64,000 nt of DNA from assembly GCF_018729255.1 (NCBI RefSeq), contig NZ_CP076061.1, forward strand, positions 62,001-126,000. The letters are read 5' to 3'. Made by a program: the position numbers and the translations under genes. Positions 17,931 to 26,852 of this stretch are shown here, piece after piece (within the stretch, counting starts at the first letter, position 1; every line of letters starts with the position of its first letter). This DNA is from Cupriavidus sp. EM10. Lineage in GTDB: Bacteria; Pseudomonadota; Gammaproteobacteria; Burkholderiales; Burkholderiaceae. The notes under the pieces are model-generated. The model was given only the letters and a program-made list of their open reading frames with translations. It was not told where the DNA came from and did no database searches.

Positions 17931-19232
17931 TCACCCCAGCCCGCCCAGCGGCGACGTGGCCAGTTCGAAGCTGCCGCCGTACAGCGCACAGACATCGCGT
18001 ACGATGGCCAGGCCCAGTCCGCTGCCTTCCGTCGACTCGTCGAGCCGTGCATACGGTTGCACGGCGCGCGCCATCGCGGCGGGTGGCATGCCGGGGCCGT
18101 CGTCGTCGATGCGGATTTCCATTTCGGGAGCCTGCGTTACCAGATCGACGCGAATCCGGGTCCGGGCCCACTGCCACGCGTTGTCCAGCAGGTTGCCAAG
18201 CATTTCGACCAGGTCCTGGCGGTCGCCGGCAAAGCTGGCCTGGCCTTCGATATCGACCGCGATCGGCTTGTCGGCGTGCAGGCGGGTCAGCGCGCGCACC
18301 AGTTCGTCAACGGCGGGCCGTACCGCTACCGCCCCACCCGCCGCACCACCTGCACCGGCCGCCCTGGCGCGGGCCAGGTGACGATCCACTTGCTGGCGCA
18401 TGGCGTCCAGCTGCTGCATCACGCGTTGCGACGCCGGCGCGGGCAGCGTCGCCGCGTCATTGGCCAGGATGGCCAGCGGCGTCTTGACCGCGTGTGCCAG
18501 GTCCGCGGCCTGCCGCCGCGAGCGCTCGACGGCTTCGTGATTGCGCCGCAGCAGCAGGTGGATTTCATCGACCAGCGGCTGCACCTCGGCGGGCCATGCG
18601 CCCTGTAGCGTGGGCTCCTGGCCCGCGTGCAGCCGCGCCACCGCCGCGCGCAGTCGCGATAGCGGCGCCAGTCCGAAGCGGATCTGCGCCCACACGGCGC
18701 CCAGGATGCCCAGCCCCAGCACGCCCAGCGACAGCCACAGCAGATGGCGGAACGACCGTTTGGCCTGCCGGAGTTCGGTTCGGTCCAGCGCCACGGTGAT
18801 GTCGACCGGGGCATCGAAGCCGGTCAGCTGAAGCCGGCGCGATTTCACCAGTAGCGACTGGTCGCGCGGCCCGACGCGGATATCGGCATCGCCCTCGCCC
18901 ACCCGGCGCTCGACGTCCCCCGGGATATCGACATCCCAGAGCGACCGCGAGCGCAACGTCTGCGATCCGGACTGCGCCTGCCAGTAGGCGCCCGCATAGG
19001 GCAGTTCGAAGCGTGGATCGGCCGGCTGGCGCGTCAGATCCAGCCTGCCGTCGGCGCGCCATTCCAGCGCGGCGGCCAGGCTGGTCAGGTCGCGGTCCAG
19101 TTCGACGATATAGGTACGGTCGACATGGCGCCCGAACAGCGTGTCCAGCAGCCAGCCCGTGGTGCACAGCGTGCCGGCGATCCACAGCGTGGCGATGCCC
19201 AGCAGCCGCCGGGCGATCGAAGCGCGCTTCAT
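17931..19232 (-). CDS. Sensor histidine kinase (OmpR-system partner)
   Basis: 433 residues: membrane helix at 10-35, periplasmic sensor region to about 165, second helix at about 168-190, HAMP-like linker (GLAPLSRLRAAVARLHAGQE), H-box DLAHAVKTPLAIL with His 247, N-box MLGNLLDNAWQWA, and G-boxes DDDGPGMPP and GSGLGLAIV. Its ATG overlaps the response regulator stop (ATGA, 19229-19232). It ends in a short GGLG tail, which is normal for QseC/PhoQ-like kinases. The stimulus cannot be read from sequence. The PepSY gene at the head of the operon suggests an envelope or metal/peptide signal. Confidence 0.9.
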   Translation of the reverse strand: MKRASIARRLLGIATLWIAGTLCTTGWLLDTLFGRHVDRTYIVELDRDLTSLAAALEWRADGRLDLTRQPADPRFELPYAGAYWQAQSGSQTLRSRSLWDVDIPGDVERRVGEGDADIRVGPRDQSLLVKSRRLQLTGFDAPVDITVALDRTELRQAKRSFRHLLWLSLGVLGLGILGAVWAQIRFGLAPLSRLRAAVARLHAGQEPTLQGAWPAEVQPLVDEIHLLLRRNHEAVERSRRQAADLAHAVKTPLAILANDAATLPAPASQRVMQQLDAMRQQVDRHLARARAAGAGGAAGGAVAVRPAVDELVRALTRLHADKPIAVDIEGQASFAGDRQDLVEMLGNLLDNAWQWARTRIRVDLVTQAPEMEIRIDDDGPGMPPAAMARAVQPYARLDESTEGSGLGLAIVRDVCALYGGSFELATSPLGGLG

Positions 19233-19900
19233 GCTGCGTCGGCTGGCGGGCGCAGGCGGTAGCCTAGCCCCCGCACGGTCTCGATGACGTCCACGCCGAG
19301 CTTGCGGCGCAGGCGACCCACGAAGACCTCGATGGTATTGCTGTCGCGGTCGAAATCCTGCGCGTAGATGTGCTCGGTCAACGTGGTCTTGCTGACGATG
19401 ATGCCCTGGTGATGCATCAGGTAATCGAGCACCTTGAATTCGTGCGAGGTCAACGTGACGGCATTGCCATGTACGCTGACCTGGCCACTGCCCGGCGCCA
19501 GCAGCACCGGGCCGCAAGCCAGCGTGGGCGACGTGCGGCCGGCCGACCGGCGGATCAACGCACGGATGCGCGCCAGCAGCTCTTCGGTACGGAAGGGCTT
19601 GGTCAGGTAGTCGTCGGCCCCGGCGTCGATGCCTTCCACTTTCTCCACCCAACTGTCGCGCGCGGTCAGGATCAGCACCGGCACGTCGTTGCCGGCCTGG
19701 CGCCAGCGCTTGAGCACGGTCAGGCCATCGAGCCGGGGCAGGCCCAGGTCGAGCACCACCGCGTCATACGGATGTTCGGCGCCCAGGTGTTCGGCATCGA
19801 TGCCGTCGGCGGCATGGTCCACCGCGTAGCCGGCCTGGGTCAGCGCCTGGGCAAGCTGGGCGGCGAGTGTGCTTTCGTCTTCGACTAGCAGGATGCGCAT
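19229..19900 (-). CDS. OmpR-family response regulator
   Basis: 223 residues. The receiver domain has the acidic pair in LLVEDES, phospho-acceptor D51 in VVLDLGLP, ILTARDS and the conserved Lys of YLTKPF. The C-terminal winged helix has TSHEFKVLDYLMHHQG and NTIEVFVGRLRRKLG followed by TVRGLGYRL. It is most like the QseB/PmrA group. It lies five bases downstream of the PepSY gene and overlaps the kinase gene. Candidate DNA boxes for such a regulator lie upstream of the PepSY gene. Confidence 0.93.
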   Translation of the reverse strand: MRILLVEDESTLAAQLAQALTQAGYAVDHAADGIDAEHLGAEHPYDAVVLDLGLPRLDGLTVLKRWRQAGNDVPVLILTARDSWVEKVEGIDAGADDYLTKPFRTEELLARIRALIRRSAGRTSPTLACGPVLLAPGSGQVSVHGNAVTLTSHEFKVLDYLMHHQGIIVSKTTLTEHIYAQDFDRDSNTIEVFVGRLRRKLGVDVIETVRGLGYRLRPPADAA

Positions 19901-19905
19901 GGCGG

Positions 19906-20268
19906 TCAGGGCTTGCGGGCGCGGTCGAGATCGTGGCCCTTCGCCTTTAGCAGCCTGGCGTCGCGGGCGTCATATTCGAGCTTGGCGACGGTGCCCGTGG
20001 GCAGCAGCAGCTTGACTTCGTATTGCCAGATGCCGTCGTCACGGTCCAGCTTCACGTCAATCACGTCGCCCGCATACTGGCGCGACACGGTGTCGAGGAT
20101 GCGCGTCAGCGGCAGGATCTCGCCGGAGCGCAGGGCCGCGCGGGCCCGGTCGGCGTCGGAATCGGCCCGCGCCACGCCAGCCGTCCCCGCCGCGCCCAGC
20201 ACGGCCAGCAGTACGATCAGCAAGCGCAAAACGCCGCGCAGGCGCGCGGCGGTACGGAAAGCGGGCAA
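19906..20268 (-). CDS. PepSY-domain protein, exported
   Basis: About 120 residues: a hydrophobic signal (LLIVLLAVLGAAGTAGVARA) followed by a PepSY-like domain (ARAALRSGEILPLTRILDTV, then DVIDVKLDRDDGIWQYEVKL). Such small periplasmic PepSY proteins often head operons with OmpR-type two-component genes. The start is uncertain. The frame stays open upstream to 20403, but no ATG fits; TTG at 20268 just before the hydrophobic segment is the most reasonable choice, and TTG at 20229 is another. Confidence 0.75.
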   Translation of the reverse strand: MPAFRTAARLRGVLRLLIVLLAVLGAAGTAGVARADSDADRARAALRSGEILPLTRILDTVSRQYAGDVIDVKLDRDDGIWQYEVKLLLPTGTVAKLEYDARDARLLKAKGHDLDRARKP

Positions 20269-20330
20269 GCCCGCGACGGCGGATGGGGCGGGGGCGAGGC
20301 AGTCATCTGCGGCATTGTCGGCCGGGCAAG

Positions 20331-20370
20331 CTGAACGGCGCCTGAACGGAATGCTCAGGTGCCATTCAGG
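20331..20370. promoter_or_regulatory. Repeated CTGAAC / TTCAG boxes upstream of PepSY-two-component operon
   Basis: On the plus strand CTGAAC occurs at 20331 and 20342, and the inverse forms CTCAGG at 20354 and TTCAGG at 20365. Each pair is spaced 11 bp start to start, i.e. one helical turn, as for direct-repeat sites of OmpR/PhoB-type regulators. The two pairs are inverted relative to each other. Binding by the adjacent response regulator (autoregulation) is an inference. Confidence 0.5.
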
Positions 20371-20415
20371 TACCGCGGCGCATGATGCCCTCAAGATTCC
20401 CACAACCCCGCCACC

Positions 20416-20556
20416 ATGTCACGCTCCAGCAAACGCCTCTTCCAGCATTCCCGCACCCTGCGCAGCCTTGGCGCCGGCCTGGCCCAGCTGGCGCCGCTGG
20501 CGGTTGCCATGGCCGGGGCCGGCCTGCCCTTCTGGCTCCAGACGCTGGGCCACTAG
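20416..20556 (+). CDS. Possible small membrane-associated protein (46 aa)
   Basis: An open frame MSRSSKRLFQHSRTL continuing to a hydrophobic second half and ending in FWLQTLGH. It has a cationic N-terminus followed by one short hydrophobic segment, as in small membrane proteins. It is divergent from the PepSY operon and shares its operator region, but no clear ribosome site precedes the ATG. It could be non-coding. I do not recognise a family. Confidence 0.35.
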   Translation: MSRSSKRLFQHSRTLRSLGAGLAQLAPLAVAMAGAGLPFWLQTLGH

Positions 20557-20586
20557 ACTCGGCCGGCCCGCCGGGGGCTGGTCGCC

Positions 20587-22245
20587 TTACGAGCCGACCG
20601 TCACGAACACCGGGTTCGAATAGAACCACAGGTCGTTGTAGTTGCGTGCGTTGATGGCATTGAAGCGTGCATCGGCCTCCGTGACCGAGACCTTCTGGTC
20701 CGGCAGCGGGTTGCCGTTCGACGTTTCACCGGCCACGTTCATGCCCAGGTTTGTGCCGCGCAGGCGGAAATACTGGTTCCTGGCCGCCTTGTAGGTGTAA
20801 GTCACCGTGTTGTAGCCGTCCTTGTCCAGTTTCCAGTCGGCCGACGTGAAGGTGGCGATCACCTTGGTGGAATCGTTCGTTTCCTTGCTGTACTCCGGGG
20901 TGCCGGCCGCGGCGCGCGGCGTGACGTCGCCGGCGATCAGGTCGATGTGGTCCACCACCGGGCGCATGTTCACGTTGACGCCGCCGTTGATCGGATACTG
21001 GTAGTTGTTGCGGTCCGGGCTCTTGAAGCGGATCGTCACGGTCACCGTCTCGCCCGCCGTGGCCTTCAGCTCGCCACCCATCTCACCCTTGCCGGCACCG
21101 CTGGCGATGTTGAAGTCGAGCGCGTTGATCAGGTCGCCGAAGACCGAGAACATCTTGCCCGAGCGCACGCCTTCCAGCACGCCCTTGATGCCGGTGTTCT
21201 TGTTGTCGATCCAGACGTAGGTCTTGGCGTATTCGCCGGGGTAGTAACCGCTGCTGTTGGTGCCGATGGTCTTGAAGTGGTGGTCGGAGTCGCCCACGTT
21301 CCAGAAGCGGCGGCCGTCGCCCAGCAGTGCGTCCCAGATGCCGCCGACCTGCGCCACCACGTAGTCCACGCCGCCGTAGACGCGATTCTTCAGGTTGGCG
21401 TCGACATAGGCGGTGGTGTAGCCACCACGGTCCGGTTCCATCTGGTTGCCGACCATGCCTTCCACGCCGAACACCACCTTCGGGGCGGTGTCATTGAATT
21501 CACGGTAGTCGGCCACGGTGTACTTGCCGCTGTTGCGCGACGGGTGGTTGATCAGCGCGTAGCTGGTGTCGGGGAAGTTGTCGCGCAGCCAGGCCACGGC
21601 GCGTACCGCATCGGCATGGGTGGTGTAGCCCTTGGTGCCGGAAGTGTTCCAGCTGGCCACGTCCGCGGCGTCGAACTGGGCGGCCGGACGGTCTGTGAAG
21701 TAGTACTCGAACTGGTTGGCGGCCTTGGTGGCGGTGGCCAGCGGCGTGCCGCTGAAGATGCCCACGTTCATGTGGTCATGGGTCGGCATGTCCCACTCGA
21801 AGGCCGAGAAGATCAGCTTGGTGGTATAGCTGCCATTGACCTGGAGCTGGCGCACGGCCGGGATCTCGTAGTCGGCCATGGCCTTCGAGAACGGCAGCGG
21901 GCCGCCAACGATGGCGGTGCCATTCTGGTCGCGCGTGGACACGCGCAGGTGGTTCGTGATCGCCGTCCAGTCCAGGTTGTTGGTGATCATGGCCTGGTCC
22001 AGCACGTCGACGAGCTTGTTCTGCGCATCGTCCGATTCGATCGTGTGGACGTGCAGATCGCCGGTGGTCCACTTACCTGTGACCTCGGCCTGAGGCGTCG
22101 AAGGCGTCGCCGGCGTAGTGCTTGGCGGCGTCGTGCCGTTGTTGCCGCTGAAGCTGCTGGTGTCGTCGCTGCCGTTGCAGCCATAGAACGCAAAAGCGAC
22201 GGTCATTGCCGCCGCCAGGCTGATTGCAGACTTCATGTGACGCAT
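20587..22245 (-). CDS. PHP-domain metallohydrolase-like lipoprotein (CehA/McbA type)
   Basis: 552 residues. Signal peptide ends in FAFYGC (lipobox), followed by a Ser/Thr/Pro/Asn-rich linker to about residue 55. The PHP-type metal motifs are TTGDLHVHTIESDD (HxH), THDHMN, ALINHPSRNSG and WNVGDSDHHF. The C-terminal third is beta-rich. Secreted PHP relatives include phosphoesterase or carbaryl-hydrolase-like enzymes, but the substrate is unknown. The ATG at 22245 has GGGGAAG a few bases upstream; a second ATG three codons later is less well placed. Confidence 0.8.
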   Translation of the reverse strand: MRHMKSAISLAAAMTVAFAFYGCNGSDDTSSFSGNNGTTPPSTTPATPSTPQAEVTGKWTTGDLHVHTIESDDAQNKLVDVLDQAMITNNLDWTAITNHLRVSTRDQNGTAIVGGPLPFSKAMADYEIPAVRQLQVNGSYTTKLIFSAFEWDMPTHDHMNVGIFSGTPLATATKAANQFEYYFTDRPAAQFDAADVASWNTSGTKGYTTHADAVRAVAWLRDNFPDTSYALINHPSRNSGKYTVADYREFNDTAPKVVFGVEGMVGNQMEPDRGGYTTAYVDANLKNRVYGGVDYVVAQVGGIWDALLGDGRRFWNVGDSDHHFKTIGTNSSGYYPGEYAKTYVWIDNKNTGIKGVLEGVRSGKMFSVFGDLINALDFNIASGAGKGEMGGELKATAGETVTVTIRFKSPDRNNYQYPINGGVNVNMRPVVDHIDLIAGDVTPRAAAGTPEYSKETNDSTKVIATFTSADWKLDKDGYNTVTYTYKAARNQYFRLRGTNLGMNVAGETSNGNPLPDQKVSVTEADARFNAINARNYNDLWFYSNPVFVTVGS

Positions 22246-22326
22246 GAAACTTCCCCGTTATCCTGTTGATATTTCGACCCAATTTGCCGTGCACTTCGGC
22301 CTCCGGGTCAAACGTCAACGTAACGG

Positions 22327-22372
22327 CGCGCCCAGAAGTCCAGCCGCACTGGCAGGCTCATTGCTGGGCGCG
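22327..22372 (-). terminator. Hairpin downstream of outer-membrane protein gene
   Basis: CGCGCCCAG at 22327-22335 pairs with CTGGGCGCG at 22364-22372, and CCAG/CTGG pairs inside the loop. It lies about 70 bp after the stop of the upstream outer-membrane protein gene on the minus strand. There is no T run, so it is at best a weak intrinsic terminator. Confidence 0.35.
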
Positions 22373-22441
22373 ATGATGACGGTGTCACATGACAGGAAAG
22401 TGATGCTTTGGTGATATTTCGTAAACGGAGCTTAATGGGCG

Positions 22442-23413
22442 TCAGAACACCAGCGTCGCGGTGGCCTGGACGGTCGCCGTACTGTCGAGCCGGTTCTTGC
22501 TGGTTACCGTGGGCACCCAGCGCAGGCTGAACGACAGCGGATGCTTGCCGGCCAGCTTGGTGTCGTAGGTCACGATTGGGCCGATCGTGAAGTCATGGCC
22601 GCGAAAGCCGTTCAACCGGTCGGCCGTGGGGCCGGTATCGTCGCCAAGCTGCTGCACCGTACCCATCACCAGGCCCGCTCCCCATTGACCGAACTTCTTC
22701 ACACCCATCACGTCGAGCGTGAACAGCGGCGCGTTCTGATAGTCCGTTGCCGTGTTGCGCGTATAGAACTGGAACGCGGCCACGGCGTTGAATTCGAGCC
22801 CGTACTGCGGCATCAGGTGGGTAAAGGCCACCTGCGGCACGAAGGTCCAGTTGTTCAGGCTCGGGTTGGCCAGCGCATTCTTGTCGTATTGCCCCGTGGG
22901 CGCCCAGACATTGAAGCTCAACGCCATATGGCTGGTCTTCGAGAAGTGGTAGCCGGCAATCACCGGCGCGAAATAGATATCGTAGAGATTCGACGCGCGG
23001 TCTGAGGTGCCGCGCGAGAACGTACCGCCGCCGGGGCCGGTGAACACGGCGCTGGTATGCACCGTGGTCCAGACGTACGGCAGCGTGAAGCTGGAAGCGA
23101 AGTTCCAGGCGCCGGGCCCGGTATCCCAGACTTTCATGACCGTCGCCAGCGTGAAGGCGATCTTGGCGTCGATGCCGGCGGTGGTACGTCCGCCCAGCGG
23201 CACCTCGCGCCCGCCGCCGATGGACCCATCCATATAGAGCTGCTGCACGTTGGCGATCCAGACGGGCTGGTCCGGAATCACGCCGATGTTGGGCGTGACG
23301 CTGGTGCCAGCCACCGGCCGGCCCAGGGCGCCTTCGGTGGCGTGCCCGGCCAGTGGCGAGAGCAGCCCACCCACGGTCATGGCGCCGAGGAAGGCCGAGC
23401 TTGCGCGATTCAT
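22442..23413 (-). CDS. Outer-membrane transporter-like protein (SphA / phenol MetA-pathway family)
   Basis: 323 residues with a signal peptide (cleavage likely after GHA), alternating aromatic beta strands and a terminal phenylalanine (ATATLVF), all typical of an outer-membrane beta-barrel. The pattern ASNLYDIYFAPVIAGYHFSK, NVWAPTGQYD and VGVKKF-like strands fits the family annotated as MetA-pathway of phenol degradation or SphA-type proteins. A ribosome site GGGAG lies six bases before the ATG. It precedes the PHP lipoprotein gene in the same direction with 196 bp between them, so a shared transcript is uncertain. The cargo is unknown. Confidence 0.75.
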   Translation of the reverse strand: MNRASSAFLGAMTVGGLLSPLAGHATEGALGRPVAGTSVTPNIGVIPDQPVWIANVQQLYMDGSIGGGREVPLGGRTTAGIDAKIAFTLATVMKVWDTGPGAWNFASSFTLPYVWTTVHTSAVFTGPGGGTFSRGTSDRASNLYDIYFAPVIAGYHFSKTSHMALSFNVWAPTGQYDKNALANPSLNNWTFVPQVAFTHLMPQYGLEFNAVAAFQFYTRNTATDYQNAPLFTLDVMGVKKFGQWGAGLVMGTVQQLGDDTGPTADRLNGFRGHDFTIGPIVTYDTKLAGKHPLSFSLRWVPTVTSKNRLDSTATVQATATLVF

Positions 23414-23678
23414 GGGGGTCTCCCGATGGATGACGGCTGTTGCCGCCCGACGAAGCGTAATGCTGCATCGTCTCAGATTCCGGCCAGTTCTGAATTAACT
23501 CTTCTAGGTGCGCGAGTTAAATGTTTCTTTGATAGTCGTATCGCCTTGAAATCCGGATCGGTGACGTGCGTGCATTGATAGCAGGCAAGGCTCCGGCGTG
23601 CAGCGGCTGATGGAATCGGGCGCGGGATTGCTTTTTTTTCTCCCGCCGCATTTTCTCCTCCCCCGTACCGGAGTCACC

Positions 23679-25432
23679 ATGATGCGAATCAGTGGAAATC
23701 TTTCTGCCGCCGAACGCCTGCGTACCGTGTTGGCAGGCGCAGCACTGCTTGGAATGGCCGTGGCATGGCTGCCAGTTGCCAATGCACAATACGCTTCGCG
23801 AGTGTTGAAGCCAGCCGACGTCTTTGATACGTCGAAAAGAGTCATCTATCAGGACGATTTTCGCGGCGATTTCAGGAAATGGACGCTGTCTATCGATGCC
23901 CTGTATGACCCTGCCGCACGGCCGCTGATATCCGATCGCGTGACGAGCGAGGCTGTGCCTGGATTATCTGGCCGCCTGGCGGCCAAGTTCACCTTGCCCG
24001 GTACGCCCGGCGCGTTCCGCTCCGAACTGGCTATTCCTGCGGAAGAAGGGCTGCAGGAACGCTGGTATGGCGCGCGCATCGCGGTCGACCAGATTACCGA
24101 CCAGGCGGGGTATATCGTCCTGCAATGGCACGCCGTGATGGGCAAGGACAAGGTGAATCGGAATTTCCCGAACCTGGCGATTCACCAGAAAGGCGACAAA
24201 TGGGTGGTGGCACGCGCCTGGGGCACCCCCGCCAACATTCAACGCGCGACCACCGAACTGCCAGGCTCCGTCGCGCCGGACACGTTGACCAACTGGGTCA
24301 TCCATGCAAAATGGGCAACCGACACCCAGGGCCTGATCGAAATCTGGAAGGACGGTGAACTGGTGTATCAGCAGAAAGGCCAGAACGCCTATAACCTGTC
24401 GATCGACCGCACCCCGTACCTGAAAACCGGCATCTACCGGCCGTCCCGCAAGGACTCGACCACTGCGGAAAGCCCGATTGTCGTGCGCGTCAGCGACGTG
24501 CGGATTGGACGGGCCGATGCGGGATACCTGGAGGTATCTCCGGTGGTGACCGGGACGCTGGAAAAATGGAATGGCAATCGGCGCACCGGCAGCCTGCTGT
24601 TCCCGATCGATTTCGGCAGGGAAGTCGCTACTGGTACCGTCGGATTTATCGTGCCGCAGCAGGCCGGTGTGACAGGCGGACCGGCATCACTGGTATGGTC
24701 AGCCCGATTCACCGACCGCTCCTCGCTCTCGGTTGCGTTGACAAACCGGCTCGACGGCAAATCCCGCAATGTCACGCTGCGCGGATACCGCCATAACGGC
24801 TGCACCTATCGGGCCATGCATGTCGCCAGCGATTGCCGGAATCGCAAGAACAGTCGACTGGAAATATTCTTCGATCGGGAAGATAACCGGGATCTCGCGG
24901 CCGGGCTTTATGAGGGAAAACTGTTCGTGGAGGCGCGCGGCTGGAAAGATACGGCCTATCGGCGCTCGATCGAGGTCAATATCAGAATCTTCGTCTCCGG
25001 AAAATGGGGCGAACTTAGACCGGGGACGCTGACCAGTTTCCGGGACCTCGATGACCAGGTGAAACAGGGTGCGGTTGCATTTGTGGTGCCGTCACAGTAT
25101 GGCGTCCAAGGACCGGCATCCATGATATCCAGCCAGGCCGCACAGGACACGAAACTGACTGTTACCGTTACAGATCAGGCCGGCGGGGCCCGCTATCCCG
25201 TAGTGGTTCGTGCGCGCCGCATTACGGGGAATGTGGCAAGGTCAGGATGAACAGCACGTTTCCCTGCGGGGGATACGGAAAGCAAAGCGATCTGGAACTC
25301 GAGTATCGCCCGTCCGATAATCTGGATCTACCACCCGGGCAATTTGCAGGTGCGCTCTTCGTGCTGGCTCAAGGTACCTACGAATCCTGGTTCCAGGAGC
25401 CGCTCGCGCTTGGCCTGATCGTTAAAAAGTAG
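23679..25432 (+). CDS. Secreted polysaccharide lyase (heparin-lyase-I-like fold), frameshifted as read
   Basis: The frame opens at MMRISGNLS with GGAG five bases upstream and a signal peptide ending AVAWLPVANA. The catalytic-like jelly-roll domain spans about residues 45-300 (IYQDDFRGDFRKWTLS, FRSELAIP, QWHAVMG, YLKTGIYRP), a pattern of Polysacc_lyase/heparin lyase I proteins. Two related C-terminal repeats of about 130 residues follow, each with a pair of cysteines. The second repeat is broken near 25221: one extra C converts RARRITG to RARRHYGECG and aligns it with RGYRHNGCTY of the first repeat, joining to the last 62 residues (584 total). Substrate specificity is not visible. Confidence 0.75.
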
Positions 25433-25515
25433 TTTCGGTCAGATCCATCGCGATAGAGGCCCGGTGTCCGCCGGGACATGGGGCCATGCATATCCAGCTT
25501 CGGCGCCGTGGCGCG

Positions 25516-26586
25516 TTACACCGCGCCGCGCGTTTCCACGTACAACGCGTACACCGAATGGCTGCTGGCCATGTACAGGCGGTTACGCTTGGGGCCCCCG
25601 AAGCACAGGTTCGGGCAACGCTCCGGCAGGTGGATATGGCCGATCGCCTTGCCCTGGGCGTTGAATACGCGCACGCCGTCGAGCTTCGACGGGTCGGCGC
25701 CCGGCGCACCGCTGCTGCCCCACCCGGCCCAGATATTGCCGTCCACGTCGACCTTGAACCCATCGAGCGCGCCGTGGCCATTGGCATCGATCAGTTTGGT
25801 CTTGTTGCCCAACTGGCCGTCGGCGCCCACGTCGTAGGCCCACATCACGCGGTACGGCTGGGCGCGCGATTCGATCACGTAGAGTTTTTTCTCGTCTGGC
25901 GAGAACGCCAGCCCGTTCGGGCCATTAAGGTCCGCGATGACCTGCGTCACGCTGTCGTCCTTCGGATCGATCCGATATACAGCGTGCGGCAGTTCCGAGG
26001 CCGCCTTGTCACCTTCCCAGTCGCCTGCAATGCCGAACGGCGGATCGGTGAACCATAGCGAGCCATCCGACTTGCAGACGATATCGTTCGGCGAATTGAA
26101 GCGCTTGCCCTGGAAACGATCCGCCAGCACGGTGATCGAGCCGTCGTACTCGGTGCGCGTGACGCGCCGCGTCAGGTGCTCGCAGCTGATCAGCCGGCCC
26201 TGCCTGTCGCGGCAATGGCCATTGGTGAAGTTGGCCGGCGAGCGGAACACGCTCCATTGGTTCGACGTTTCGTCGAACTTGATGATGCGATTGTTCGGGA
26301 TGTCCGAGAACAGCAGGTAGCGGCCATCGGCAAAGTAGACCGGCCCTTCCACCCAGCGGAATCCCGTAGCCACCTGCTCCACGGTGGAGCTGAACAGCCG
26401 GTACTTGCCGAAGCTCGGATCCAGGATCTCGACGGCCGGGTCGGGGTAGCGTTGCGCGGGCTTGAATTCGAAGGCCTGCGCCAGGGCCTGCCCGCTTGCG
26501 GCGGCCGCCCCGAGTGCGGCGCCTGCCTTGAGCAGTTTGCGACGGCGGGCGTTTACGCCCATTTTGCCCGGCTTGCTGGTGTCCAT
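25516..26586 (-). CDS. SMP-30/gluconolactonase-family protein, exported (Tat-like signal)
   Basis: 356 residues with a six-bladed beta-propeller pattern: VEGPVYFADGRYLLFSDIPN (metal-binding Glu), NGHCRDRQGRLISCEH, NSPNDIVCKSDGSLWFTDPP and LNGPNGLAFSPDEKKLYV. These match lactonase/gluconolactonase proteins, which bind a divalent cation and hydrolyse sugar or aldonic lactones. The N-terminus ARRRKLLKAGAALGAA looks like a twin-arginine signal, ending about ALAQA. It stands alone, transcribed toward the lyase gene. The lactone substrate is unknown. Confidence 0.88.
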   Translation of the reverse strand: MDTSKPGKMGVNARRRKLLKAGAALGAAAASGQALAQAFEFKPAQRYPDPAVEILDPSFGKYRLFSSTVEQVATGFRWVEGPVYFADGRYLLFSDIPNNRIIKFDETSNQWSVFRSPANFTNGHCRDRQGRLISCEHLTRRVTRTEYDGSITVLADRFQGKRFNSPNDIVCKSDGSLWFTDPPFGIAGDWEGDKAASELPHAVYRIDPKDDSVTQVIADLNGPNGLAFSPDEKKLYVIESRAQPYRVMWAYDVGADGQLGNKTKLIDANGHGALDGFKVDVDGNIWAGWGSSGAPGADPSKLDGVRVFNAQGKAIGHIHLPERCPNLCFGGPKRNRLYMASSHSVYALYVETRGAV

Positions 26587-26719
26587 TCTGTCTCCTCGTC
26601 GGATTGAGTGGTCCGGACGGACCTTTTATAGTTGTCCGACATCCTATGAGAAAAATCGCCTGGCAGCAAGCACTTGTATGATGACTGCTTCCAGTCGCAA
26701 CGCTCAGGCCGATATCCGC

Positions 26720-26821
26720 ATAACGACGGGCCATCGCGCGCCCCATGAATATCCGCGTGCCACCGCGCAGTACCTCGCCGCCGTGGCTGAGGCGGTCGCC
26801 TTCCCTGATGATTCCCGGCAT
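26720..26821 (-). pseudogene. Truncated PAAR-domain gene (T6SS spike tip remnant)
   Basis: MPGIIREGDRLSHGGEVL followed by RGGTRIFMGRAMAR matches the first third of PAAR proteins (the IxxGDxTxHGGxV start and the GRPVAR-like turn). After about 33 residues the similarity stops and the sequence runs into the region before the SMP-30 gene. A ribosome site GGGAG precedes the ATG. It lies 31 bp after the Tle1-like stop, where a PAAR gene is common. The missing part suggests a deletion or insertion boundary near 26720. The end coordinate is approximate. Confidence 0.65.
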
Positions 26822-26852
26822 GCATCGTCTCCCTGGCTTTTTCGTTGAACAC

